From Chitinophagales bacterium (lineage in GTDB: Bacteria; Bacteroidota; Bacteroidia; Chitinophagales; Chitinophagaceae), in NCBI GenBank assembly GCA_017303415.1, contig JAFLBJ010000001.1:558001-622000 (forward strand): DNA of 64,000 nt, given 5' to 3'. The notes below the pieces were generated by a model that saw only the letters and a program-made list of their open reading frames with translations, did no database searches and had not been told where the DNA came from. Position 1 is the first letter of the stretch. Every line of letters begins with the position of its first letter. Shown piece by piece: positions 52,706 to 60,318 of the stretch. Made by a program: the position numbers and the translations under genes.

Positions 52706-53572
52706 ATGGAATTCAACGAATATCAAGAGTTAGCCAAAGGCACAGACCAAAGGAAAAATAATAGCGACGAATTAAACCGATTGATACCCCTATTGGGAAT
52801 GATTGGCGAAATGGGTTCGGTTGCAAGTGAACATAAAAAACGTCTACGTGATGGGCAGTCCTACACAACCTTCAATGAGAAATTTAAAAAAGAATTAGGT
52901 GATGTACTTTGGTACATTTCTACTCTTGCGGGAGACATGGGAATAAATTTAGATGATGTTGCGAGGGCAAATCTTTCATGGACAGAGGAGCGTTGGGATC
53001 ACTTAAATAATTTTCTTCCAGACAAGCTTTACGACGAAGATTTTCCAGAAAATGAGAAACTACCAAGAGAATTCACAGTTGAATTTAAAGAAGGAACAAC
53101 CGGAAAAATAGGAATGTTTATTGACGGAAAACCGTTGGGTAATGAGTTAGATGATAATGCTCATGAGGCAGACGGGTACAGATTTCATGATGTATTTCAT
53201 TTCTCTTACATGGCTACATTTGGTTGGTCTCCCGTTATTAGAAAGCTCTTAGGAAAGAAAAGAAAATCAAAACCCGAAATTGATAATGTGGAAGACGGTG
53301 CAAGAGCACAGATTATTGAAGAAGCAGTTTCTGCAATGGTGTATGAACATGCAAAAGACCACAATTTCTATAAAGACATTACAGTAATTGATTTTGATAT
53401 TCTCAATACAATTAAAGGAATGGTTCGAAATTTTGAAACAAAGAATATTTCCAGCTCACTTTGGGAAAAGGCAATAATTGATGGTTATGCGGTTTATAGA
53501 GAATTAAAAGCAAAGAATGGCGGAAAAATTTATTTAAACCTTAAAACCAGAACTATAAAATTTCTCTCTTAA
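52706..53572 (+). CDS. MazG-like nucleoside triphosphate pyrophosphohydrolase
   Basis: A 288-residue cytosolic protein, first of a three-gene operon. Residues about 5-100 form the all-alpha MazG-type fold: LGMIGEMGSVASEHKK (Glu35, with Ser38 where a second metal ligand is common and Glu42 nearby) and KELGDVLWYIS (Glu63, Asp66). Such enzymes split (d)NTPs to NMP and pyrophosphate. The second half (about 120-288) has a further helical domain with YRFHDVFHFSYMATFGWSP and an EEAVSAMVYEHA stretch that may add ligands. AT-rich. Its stop overlaps the next start (TAATG). Confidence 0.85.
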   Translation: MEFNEYQELAKGTDQRKNNSDELNRLIPLLGMIGEMGSVASEHKKRLRDGQSYTTFNEKFKKELGDVLWYISTLAGDMGINLDDVARANLSWTEERWDHLNNFLPDKLYDEDFPENEKLPREFTVEFKEGTTGKIGMFIDGKPLGNELDDNAHEADGYRFHDVFHFSYMATFGWSPVIRKLLGKKRKSKPEIDNVEDGARAQIIEEAVSAMVYEHAKDHNFYKDITVIDFDILNTIKGMVRNFETKNISSSLWEKAIIDGYAVYRELKAKNGGKIYLNLKTRTIKFLS

Positions 53573-54288
53573 TGGCACATCTTATACAATCAAATAATTG
53601 TTTAACTGCATGGAGGGATGTCTGCCAGCACATTCTTCAAAATGGAGATGGATTTAACCTACTTGTAGAAATTCAGAATCCACTTGCTTTTACCAATGTT
53701 CAATTGACTGAAATTACAAATTCAGGTGTAATTACATCTTCGCAATTAAACGATGTAATTAATACCATTTTTCCTTATAAGTTCTATTTACGGTCTGCAA
53801 ATTTGAGTAACACTCAATTTTATGATAAACATGAACAAATCTATCTACGAGGAAAAGGTTTACACAGAAAGAACCGTAGCAGATGGGGAAACTATTTTTT
53901 AAGGTTTACAAAGTTTGGCGTAAATCAATTAAATCAATTACAGCCAATCATTGACGGAATAAATACAAGAACAAATGACCAAAAGGCTTGCTACATCATG
54001 CATGTGTCGTCTATTGATGCAGATAATAACACAAGAGTAATCGGAAACCCTTGTTTGCAGTATGTACAGTTCGGATTTTACAATAATGCCCTTCATTTAT
54101 CAGCTGTGTATCGTAATCATGACTTTCTCACTAAAGCATTAGGCAATTACATTGGTCTGGCGAGACTTCTTGAGTTTGTTTGTAATAAAACCAATAAGGC
54201 AATGGGAAGTATCACTGTTCAATCCTTGCATTATGAGTTAAAAAGGCGACCTTTGGTGGCAGGTTTTTTAAATAATCTGACTTGGTAA
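53572..54288 (+). CDS. Thymidylate-synthase-superfamily protein, divergent
   Basis: A 238-residue protein, second in the operon. It keeps the thymidylate synthase core: Cys161 in NPCLQY, Arg181, Asp184 and Asn192 in the YRNHDFLTKALGNYIGLA block, and His220-Tyr221 near the end. Distances 161-181-184-192 equal those of E. coli ThyA residues 146-166-169-177. The N-terminal half shows little similarity and the length is below the usual 264. It may methylate or hydroxymethylate a dUMP-like substrate, or bind nucleotide as a sensor. The fold is well supported; activity is not proven. Confidence 0.8.
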   Translation: MAHLIQSNNCLTAWRDVCQHILQNGDGFNLLVEIQNPLAFTNVQLTEITNSGVITSSQLNDVINTIFPYKFYLRSANLSNTQFYDKHEQIYLRGKGLHRKNRSRWGNYFLRFTKFGVNQLNQLQPIIDGINTRTNDQKACYIMHVSSIDADNNTRVIGNPCLQYVQFGFYNNALHLSAVYRNHDFLTKALGNYIGLARLLEFVCNKTNKAMGSITVQSLHYELKRRPLVAGFLNNLTW

Positions 54289-54294
54289 TAATAT

Positions 54295-55380
54295 ATGGAA
54301 ATATCTCTTTTTAATGTAAATGAATTTGACCTTTTATGTGAAAGGGTTCAAAAGTGTGTGAAATGCTCTCGGATGTGTGACAGTTTACGTGTTTTGAATA
54401 GGTCTGCTGGCTCACTTAATGCAGATATTATGTTTATCGGTGAAGCCCCCGGTAGGTTAGGTGCAGATAATAGCGGAATTCCTTTTCACGGCGATAAATC
54501 AGGACATAACTTTGAAGAGCTTCTAGAATTTGCAAGACTTGACCGTTCACGAATTTTTGTCACAAATGCTGTCTTATGTAATCCCAAAGACGAACAAGGC
54601 AATAATTCTACTCCTACAAAAATTGAAATTCAAAATTGTGCTGACCATCTTGCAGAGCAAATTAAAATTATTAATCCTAAAGTTGTAGTTACATTAGGTG
54701 CAACTGCTCTGGAAAGTACACGATTTACTTCGCCACACAATTTAATTTTGAAGGACGCTGTTAGAACTGCTAATGATTGGTACAACAGAATTTTAATACC
54801 TCTTTATCACCCTGGACAAAGAGCAATGATGCACAGAAGCTTTGCCAACCAAAGAAGCGATTATCAATTTGTGGCAGAACAATTGAAGCGTTTAAATAAG
54901 AAGCCTACCTCAACAAAAACGCAAAAGGCAAACTCGGATATCATGCCAATTGTAAAAGAGATATTAATGAATGTGAGCAGCATAGACTATTTCAAACTTC
55001 ATAAACTCTATTACCTTGTTGAATATAATTATTTCAAAGAGTATAATGAGAGATTAACTAATGCTTATATTGTAAGACAGAAAGATGGGCCTTATTGCAC
55101 TGACTTGCATATACAGAAACTAAAAAAGGGAATGCCCGAGTTAGAAATTAGACAACGAAACGGGAATTTATATGTTGGCTTTTCAAAAAACTTGTTCAGC
55201 AGTTATCAGCATTTAAATGGAACGACAGGCGAAGTAATTAAAAGTGTGATAACAAAATACGGCAACCTTTCAAATGAGGAGATAAAAACTAAAGTGTATT
55301 TAACTACTCCTATGCGTAACTTCTTACGTTTAGAAAAACAGGAACACATGAACTTATACAATGTTCCAATATCATTTTAA
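54295..55380 (+). CDS. Family 4 uracil-DNA glycosylase fused to a Panacea/SocA-like domain
   Basis: A 361-residue fusion. Residues 1-200 are a family 4 uracil-DNA glycosylase: GEAPGRLGADNSGIPFHG, TNAVLCNP, VVVTLGATALE and LYHPGQR, with Fe-S ligands Cys21, Cys24, Cys95 and Cys115. Residues about 215-340 resemble a Panacea (DUF4065) domain: DYFKLHKLYYLVEYNYFKEY, then RQKDGPYCTDLHIQKLKK. Panacea usually inhibits toxins, so here it could restrain the glycosylase until infection. It starts six bases after the TS-like gene. Ordinary UDG4 proteins end after the first domain. Confidence 0.88.
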   Translation: MEISLFNVNEFDLLCERVQKCVKCSRMCDSLRVLNRSAGSLNADIMFIGEAPGRLGADNSGIPFHGDKSGHNFEELLEFARLDRSRIFVTNAVLCNPKDEQGNNSTPTKIEIQNCADHLAEQIKIINPKVVVTLGATALESTRFTSPHNLILKDAVRTANDWYNRILIPLYHPGQRAMMHRSFANQRSDYQFVAEQLKRLNKKPTSTKTQKANSDIMPIVKEILMNVSSIDYFKLHKLYYLVEYNYFKEYNERLTNAYIVRQKDGPYCTDLHIQKLKKGMPELEIRQRNGNLYVGFSKNLFSSYQHLNGTTGEVIKSVITKYGNLSNEEIKTKVYLTTPMRNFLRLEKQEHMNLYNVPISF

Positions 55381-55399
55381 TTGGTAAAGACCAACGCCC

Positions 55400-55470
55400 C
55401 AGGTCAGGCACATTTGCAAGGCACACAATGCCAATACACAAAAGCCAACCTTGCAAAAGAGCCTGCCTTG
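55400..55470. repeat. Cassette hairpin 2 (right of the MazG-TS-UDG operon)
   Basis: Outer stem CAGGTCAGGC/GCCTGCCTTG, bulges ACA and AGA, inner stem TTTGCAAGG/CCTTGCAAA, 27-base loop. The outer stem differs fully from that of hairpin 1 yet still pairs, while inner stem and bulges are conserved. Confidence 0.85.
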
Positions 55471-55618
55471 TTCCAAAGCTTCCGGGACATACCCTGCCAC
55501 GGTGGACACAGACTTTCAATTCAAATCACCAAGACGAAGGGCGAACATACAACAGGGAGTTTGCTGCTATGCCGGCAGACAAATATACTCTCTGCTTCAT
55601 ATCGATAACAGCCTATAT

Positions 55619-55635
55619 CCGGCTGACGGAATTCT
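55619..55635. repeat. 17-base direct repeat CCGGCTGACGGAATTCT, copy 2
   Basis: Identical to 52603-52619; marks the right boundary of the three-gene cassette about 3.0 kb further on. Confidence 0.8.
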
Positions 55636-55771
55636 ATCAGCTTTTGTTGTTATCTTCATCATCAGTTTTTCAATCAGCATCTGCTTCGGGCTGGACATTA
55701 TATATTACCAGCACAGCAGCAAGCTCTGACCGTATGCCATTTGTGAGACATTTAACTATCAAGAACTCATT

Positions 55772-56173
55772 ATGAATAGAAGACCTCCATTTTATCTGCT
55801 TGTTTCACTCAGTTCCCTTTTTTTGACATTTCCTTTTATAGGGTGTCTCGATTTAGCTGGTTCCTGCGAAACGGAAGTCTGGCGGCGTATCCCTAATCCT
55901 GACAATAATGTTCAAGCTATAAATACAATTACAGATTGTGGTGCAACAACATCACCCTCATATGCCGTTAGAATAATTGAAACCTCAGATACAATAGCTA
56001 AAGGAGATCGGGAAAATACAATATTTGTCAGTAATAAAAGGATTGACATTAAATGGGTATCAAAGGACACCTTATTGATTACAGGGGCAGATACTACTAA
56101 TGGCTTCACTATGAAACATTCTCTTAAGCTTAAAAAGTCAAACACGGAAATTAAGATTCTTTATAACAAATAA
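55772..56173 (+). CDS. Hypothetical lipoprotein
   Basis: A 133-residue protein with a signal peptide and lipobox FIGC (cysteine about 25). Two further cysteines (GSCETEVW, TDCGATT) could form a disulfide. The mature domain appears to be mainly beta strands (NTIFVSNKRIDIKWVSKDTL). No family is recognised. It is the last AT-rich gene of the island; AACATTGGGTTTGCC follows nine bases after the stop, similar to the sequence after the protease gene. Confidence 0.7.
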   Translation: MNRRPPFYLLVSLSSLFLTFPFIGCLDLAGSCETEVWRRIPNPDNNVQAINTITDCGATTSPSYAVRIIETSDTIAKGDRENTIFVSNKRIDIKWVSKDTLLITGADTTNGFTMKHSLKLKKSNTEIKILYNK

Positions 56174-56181
56174 CAGCTTTC

Positions 56182-56196
56182 AACATTGGGTTTGCC
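56182..56196. repeat. Boundary-like motif AACATTGGGTTTGCC
   Basis: Matches AACATTGGTATTGCC at 52255-52269 at 13 of 15 positions. Both lie directly after the stop codon of an island gene. Confidence 0.5.
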
Positions 56197-56277
56197 GCTA
56201 ACGTTTAACCAACCTTGCCACGATTTAACAATTTAAACAGCTTTTTTCCTGTAGCCTTTTTTTCCTATATTTTATAG

Positions 56278-56784
56278 ATGTTGACAAATTCTAAAAATAA
56301 CCCCATTAAAAAAACCTCCTTCCCCCCAATTTCAAACGAAAACACACGCATCCTGATTTTAGGATCCTTGCCAGGTGACAAATCCCTCGAACTCGGCGAA
56401 TATTACGGCCATCCCAGAAACCGGTTTTGGAAGATCCTGTCAACTATTACAAACAAGGAGATGCCGGTTACCTATGCGGAGAAAAAGGAGTTTCTGCTTA
56501 AGTCCGGGATCGGCGTTTGGGACGTCGCGCACAAAGCCACCCGAAACGGGAGTATGGACAGTGCTATGAAAGATGAAGAACCCAATGACCTGGAGGCGTT
56601 TATCGCCAATCATAAAAACCTAACCGCCATCGGCTTTAATGGGAAGAAGGCTGAATTACTTTTCAATAAATTCTTCAAGAGACAAAGTGGTTTGAGGTAC
56701 ATTTCGCTTCCAAGTTCCAGTCCGGCAAATGCGGGTATTAATTTTGAGGATATTTGCGCTGCTTGGAAATTGATGCTAGTCTAA
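56278..56784 (+). CDS. DNA-deoxyinosine glycosylase (UDG superfamily)
   Basis: A 168-residue base-excision repair enzyme of the hypoxanthine-DNA glycosylase family in the UDG superfamily. The active motif is ILGSLPGDKSLELGEYYGHP followed by RNRFWKILS; the C-terminal catalytic loop is ISLPSSSPANAG. It removes hypoxanthine formed by adenine deamination. It stands just outside the AT-rich island and 0.9 kb after the UDG4 fusion gene. ATG at 56278. Confidence 0.92.
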   Translation: MLTNSKNNPIKKTSFPPISNENTRILILGSLPGDKSLELGEYYGHPRNRFWKILSTITNKEMPVTYAEKKEFLLKSGIGVWDVAHKATRNGSMDSAMKDEEPNDLEAFIANHKNLTAIGFNGKKAELLFNKFFKRQSGLRYISLPSSSPANAGINFEDICAAWKLMLV

Positions 56785-56886
56785 TAGCCACCAGAAAACC
56801 TAAAATATTTTCCTTACTTTACACCTATTCCGCCCCTAACCCGCACCCTCAGCCTAAATTCCTGCCCGTTCCCACAACCCTTGTCC

Positions 56887-57522
56887 ATGGCTAAAAATAT
56901 TCCTCGCACGCTTGGTATCAACCTACTTTACCCTGCTTTCCTGGGCACTTTTCTCTATTCGGTAATTGCCGGATTTTTTCAGCCTGCCTTTTATAAACCA
57001 TTGCTAAGCTCATTTGAAACCGCTCCGCTGTTGGCCTTTCTGAAGATCATTCTCCTGCTGGTAACACTAACATTTTATCTCTGTGATTTTATTAACTCCT
57101 CCTTGTTTCCAGAGGATAAGTATGGCCCGCGAAGCCTGGCGCTGGATATCATTTCCATCCTTAGTCTGGTCATGGCCTTTCAAGCCCTTCACCTGGAAAG
57201 GGGGGTCGATAGTCCGGATGGCGCTTATATCTCTATTCCCCTTTTTTGCGGATCCATGTTCGTTTTCATGATAAGTTATATTGTCAGGTATTGGGTAAAG
57301 AAGGGAAAAATGTTGGCTGACGAAAAGACCTGGTATAAAAAGCTGGCAGAGGTTGAAGGGCTTTATGCCGGCGGATACCTTATTATTGGTGTATTCTCCT
57401 ACTTCAGTGGAGAGACGAGGTGGTTCTATACCGCAATTCTTTCTTTGGCAATTGCCAATATAATTTTAGTGGGTTATTATATATGGGTCATAAAAGAAAA
57501 TCATTTGGTTAAGGCCGGTTAA
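56887..57522 (+). CDS. Hypothetical multi-pass membrane protein
   Basis: A 211-residue integral membrane protein with about six hydrophobic helices (near 10-30, 45-70, 85-105, 120-140, 160-180, 185-205). No catalytic or transport motif is recognised. The ATG at 56887 is preferred over a TTG two codons earlier. Confidence 0.75.
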   Translation: MAKNIPRTLGINLLYPAFLGTFLYSVIAGFFQPAFYKPLLSSFETAPLLAFLKIILLLVTLTFYLCDFINSSLFPEDKYGPRSLALDIISILSLVMAFQALHLERGVDSPDGAYISIPLFCGSMFVFMISYIVRYWVKKGKMLADEKTWYKKLAEVEGLYAGGYLIIGVFSYFSGETRWFYTAILSLAIANIILVGYYIWVIKENHLVKAG

Positions 57523-57535
57523 AACACCCCATTGT

Positions 57536-57600
57536 CTTCCGCCTTTCGAATTTAGTACCGCCGCCGCGTCCGTCATTTCCTCCGCGCCCGCCGCGAGAAA
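57536..57600. repeat. Palindromic element, half copy (copy j)
   Basis: Only the right half is recognisable, from CTTCCGCCTTTCG to GCCCGCCGCGAGAAA; the left arm is missing. It begins 14 bases after the membrane protein stop codon. Confidence 0.65.
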
Positions 57601-57635
57601 TACCCCCCAAAAAATACTTGTCCATTTTTCGGTTG

Positions 57636-57664
57636 TTTGCCCCCGCCCCCAAAAACTATATTTG
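57636..57664 (+). promoter_or_regulatory. Promoter of the ICL/PEP-mutase and ada-like operon
   Basis: TTTG at 57636-57639, a 17-base spacer and TATATTTG (exact TAnnTTTG) at 57657-57664, then 17 bases to the ATG. Confidence 0.65.
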
Positions 57665-57681
57665 CTTTCAAAGGATAATCA

Positions 57682-58458
57682 ATGAACGCCTACCAGCATT
57701 TTAAAGCCCTGCACGCGGGTCCAACGCCGCTGCTGATCGGAAATGTATGGAATGTGCAGAGCGCCCGGGTTTTTGAGCGACTGGACTTCAAAGCCCTCGC
57801 CACCTCGAGCGCGGCCATGGCCCATGCCCTGGGTTTTGAGGACGGGGAACAAATGCCCTTTGACAGCCTGCTGTACGGCGTGGAACAAATTCGAAAACAC
57901 ATAAGACTCCCCCTGTCGGTTGACCTGGAACGGGGCTATGGACAAACCGCCGGGGAAATTGCCGGGAACATGATCGCCCTGGCAAAACTGGGCGTGGTAG
58001 GCATCAATATTGAGGACAGCCTGCTGGTGAATGGGAAACGAACGCTCAAAGAACCCGGGCTGTTTGCTGAACTAATACAAGAACTAAAAGCGATCCTGGC
58101 AAGCCAGGGCGTGGACTTGTTCTTCAATGTTCGTTGCGATGCCTTTCTGGTAAATGGGCCGGATGCCCTTCAGCAAGGATTGGAACGGATAAAGATCTAT
58201 GAATCCGCGGGCGCTGATGGCCTGTTTTTCCCGGGCCTGGTTGACGAAAAAGGGATCGGCGCGATTGTATTGGAAGCAACCCTGCCGGTAAATGTGATGT
58301 GCCGGCCGGGACTGCCAAATTTTGGTACGCTGGAAAAACTGGGGGTGAAAAGAATCAGTATGGGGGATTTCCTGAATGAATATGTATACGCCTCCATGGA
58401 GCATATGACAAAAAGTATTTTAACCGAACAATCATTTAGCAGCTTATTTTCCGCATGA
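57682..58458 (+). CDS. Isocitrate lyase/phosphoenolpyruvate mutase family protein
   Basis: A 258-residue TIM-barrel enzyme. It shows LIGNVWNVQSARVFE, ATSSAAMAHALGFEDGE, LPLSVDLERGYG with metal-binding acids, VGINIEDSL and FNVRCDAFLV. The family joins or breaks C-C or C-P bonds in 2-oxo acids; members of this small subgroup lack an assigned substrate. Its stop overlaps the start of the Ada-type gene by four bases (ATGA), so the two are co-translated. Confidence 0.92.
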   Translation: MNAYQHFKALHAGPTPLLIGNVWNVQSARVFERLDFKALATSSAAMAHALGFEDGEQMPFDSLLYGVEQIRKHIRLPLSVDLERGYGQTAGEIAGNMIALAKLGVVGINIEDSLLVNGKRTLKEPGLFAELIQELKAILASQGVDLFFNVRCDAFLVNGPDALQQGLERIKIYESAGADGLFFPGLVDEKGIGAIVLEATLPVNVMCRPGLPNFGTLEKLGVKRISMGDFLNEYVYASMEHMTKSILTEQSFSSLFSA

Positions 58459-59498
58459 AACTCACTGAAGAAATAATGTACCGGGCCATCATGGAAAAGG
58501 ACAGCTCCTTTGAAGGCCTGTTCTATACAGCCGTGAAAACAACGGGCATCTTTTGCCGACCCTCCTGTACAGCCCGCAAACCGAAGCTGGAGAATGTGGA
58601 ATTTCTAAAGACAACAAAAGAATGTATGCTCAAGGGCTACCGGGCCTGTAAGGTATGTAACCCCTTGCAGTCATTAAACCATACACCCGCCGGATACCGG
58701 GAGATCATGGATGCGCTCGCGGCAAACCCGGGTATAAAATTCAAGGACCAAGACCTGAAACAAAAAGGAATTGAGCCGAGCCAGATACGAAGATGGTTCT
58801 TGAAAAACCATGGCATCACCTTTCAGGCCTATCAACGCATGCTGCGCATAAACTCGGCCTTCAAGAAGATCCAAACAGGCGAAAAGATCACGCATACCGC
58901 CTTTGATGCAGGGTTTGAGTCACTGAGCGGCTTTGGCGAATCATTCAAGAACATATTTGGCGTTTCGCCCAAACAGGGGAAACAACAAAACATCATTGAC
59001 CTGAAACGGATCGAAACACCCCTGGGTACCATGCTTGCCTGTGCCACCGGCGAGGGTGTTTGCCTGCTCGAGTTTACCGACAGAAAAATGCTGGAAACAC
59101 AATTAAAGTCGGTTGCCAGGCGGTTAAACGCAACAATCATACAGGGCAACAATCCGCATTTTGATTTACTGGAAACGCAGTTATCGGAATACTTTTCAGG
59201 CAGCCGAAAAACGTTTTCTGTCCCGCTACACACGCCTGGCTCTGACTTTCAAAACAGGGTTTGGGCCGCCTTGCAATTGATCCCCTATGGCCAGACAAGA
59301 TCCTATAAGGAACAGGCGATTTCCATCGGAAGTCCGGAAAGCGTAAGGGCCGTGGCCAACGCGAATGGCATGAACCGGATTTCTATTATAATTCCCTGCC
59401 ATCGGGTCATTGGCTCCGATGGGCAACTGACGGGATATGGTGGGGGGCTTTGGAGGAAGAGGTATTTACTGGATCTGGAGGTGAAATCGAATAGTTAG
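58455..59498 (+). CDS. ada: Ada-type DNA alkylation repair and regulator protein
   Basis: A 347-residue protein with all three Ada parts. The N-terminal zinc domain has Cys34, Cys38, Cys65 and Cys68 (FCRPSC, ACKVC) and accepts methyl groups from phosphotriesters. An AraC-type helix-turn-helix follows (about 85-175, AFDAGFESLSGFGESFKNIF). The C-terminal methyltransferase has its active cysteine at 315 in IIPCHRVIG and removes O6-methyl from guanine. It probably activates its own operon, which begins with the ICL-like gene. Confidence 0.95.
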   Translation: MKLTEEIMYRAIMEKDSSFEGLFYTAVKTTGIFCRPSCTARKPKLENVEFLKTTKECMLKGYRACKVCNPLQSLNHTPAGYREIMDALAANPGIKFKDQDLKQKGIEPSQIRRWFLKNHGITFQAYQRMLRINSAFKKIQTGEKITHTAFDAGFESLSGFGESFKNIFGVSPKQGKQQNIIDLKRIETPLGTMLACATGEGVCLLEFTDRKMLETQLKSVARRLNATIIQGNNPHFDLLETQLSEYFSGSRKTFSVPLHTPGSDFQNRVWAALQLIPYGQTRSYKEQAISIGSPESVRAVANANGMNRISIIIPCHRVIGSDGQLTGYGGGLWRKRYLLDLEVKSNS

Positions 59499-59500
59499 TG

Positions 59501-59608
59501 GTTTCTCGCGGCGCACGCAGAGAAGATGGCGGACGCTGCGGCTGAACTAACGTCGAATATCAGAGAGCCGCTGCGATCGCTGCTTACTTGGCGTGCGCTG
59601 CGAGAAAC
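59501..59608. repeat. Palindromic element, 108 bp (copy k)
   Basis: From GTTTCTCGCGGCGCACGC to GCGTGCGCTGCGAGAAAC, beginning two bases after the ada stop codon. Same orientation as copy g. Confidence 0.9.
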
Positions 59609-59785
59609 ACAATTCCCGAGTTTGAAACCTCGTCATTTCATCATTAGTGATAGTATCAAATGATATTATCAGGTTGCTCTTTAGATTCGGCTTTTCTACG
59701 CCGCAATAAACCCCACAATCCATCGCATAAACCGGGTTTCTCAACCCAACCCATTCGATTAGTTTTACGCCACAATAACCAACGA

Positions 59786-60205
59786 ATGGGACTCGTATAC
59801 GCCGAAATAGAACTGATCAATGGTGATGACCTCGCCCTGGAAAGAAGAAGACTTATAGACCGGGATGCCATAAAGCGGATCACCGTTCCGGCCCTGGTGG
59901 ACACGGGGGCCATCATGCTTTGCATCAATGAAAACATCCAGGAGCAATTGCAATTACCTATCGTGGAAACACGAAAGGCGCAAATGGCAAATGGCCATAT
60001 TGTTGAATTTAATGTGGTGGCGAATGTTGAGCTGCGTTTCAAAAACCGGGAAACAACCTGCCGGGCCTTGGTACTTCCGGGAGATGCAGAGCCGTTGCTG
60101 GGCAGTATACCTCTGGAGGATATGGACGTGCTGATCCATCCACAGCGACAGGAATTGGTGGTCAACCCCGACCATCCTTATTTTGCTCAAATGAAACTGA
60201 AGTGA
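59786..60205 (+). CDS. Clan AA (retropepsin-like) aspartic protease
   Basis: A 139-residue protein with one retropepsin-type lobe: VPALVDTGAIMLCIN holds the catalytic DTGA, and LLGSIPLEDMDVLI the second hydrophobic-Gly signature. Such single-lobe proteases work as homodimers. No signal peptide. The ATG at 59786 is used; the frame is open to 59660 but the extra part lacks similarity to the family. The role in bacteria of this group is poorly known. Confidence 0.85.
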   Translation: MGLVYAEIELINGDDLALERRRLIDRDAIKRITVPALVDTGAIMLCINENIQEQLQLPIVETRKAQMANGHIVEFNVVANVELRFKNRETTCRALVLPGDAEPLLGSIPLEDMDVLIHPQRQELVVNPDHPYFAQMKLK

Positions 60206-60318
60206 AGATGGTTCTGTAGATTCAAAGCAAACAGTAAGGGAAATACAATCTCACAGAATAAAATGAGCCCAAGCTTATGTAAAAAACCAACACGGATCAT
60301 CCTGGCTAAAAACCGGAC

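Larger units (their letters stand above)
55381..55771. other. 391-bp gap with the right cassette boundary
   Basis: Several short open frames overlap here but none has coding character. The gap contains hairpin 2 (55400-55470) and the second CCGGCTGACGGAATTCT (55619-55635), about 150 bases apart. Nothing else is recognised. Confidence 0.65.

Noticed and set aside
55381-55775. Overlapping short open frames after the UDG fusion gene
   Set aside because: Three frames overlap in the same DNA, which is explained by the hairpin and the boundary repeat; none has a ribosome site or domain.
51124-56270. A complete integron
   Set aside because: No integrase gene is in the window and the mirrored cores do not match canonical seven-base attC cores, so only cassette-like boundaries are claimed.
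4514-59608. CRISPR array from the repeated palindromic elements
   Set aside because: Copies are far apart, about 107 bp long, in both orientations, and are not separated by uniform spacers; no cas gene is present.
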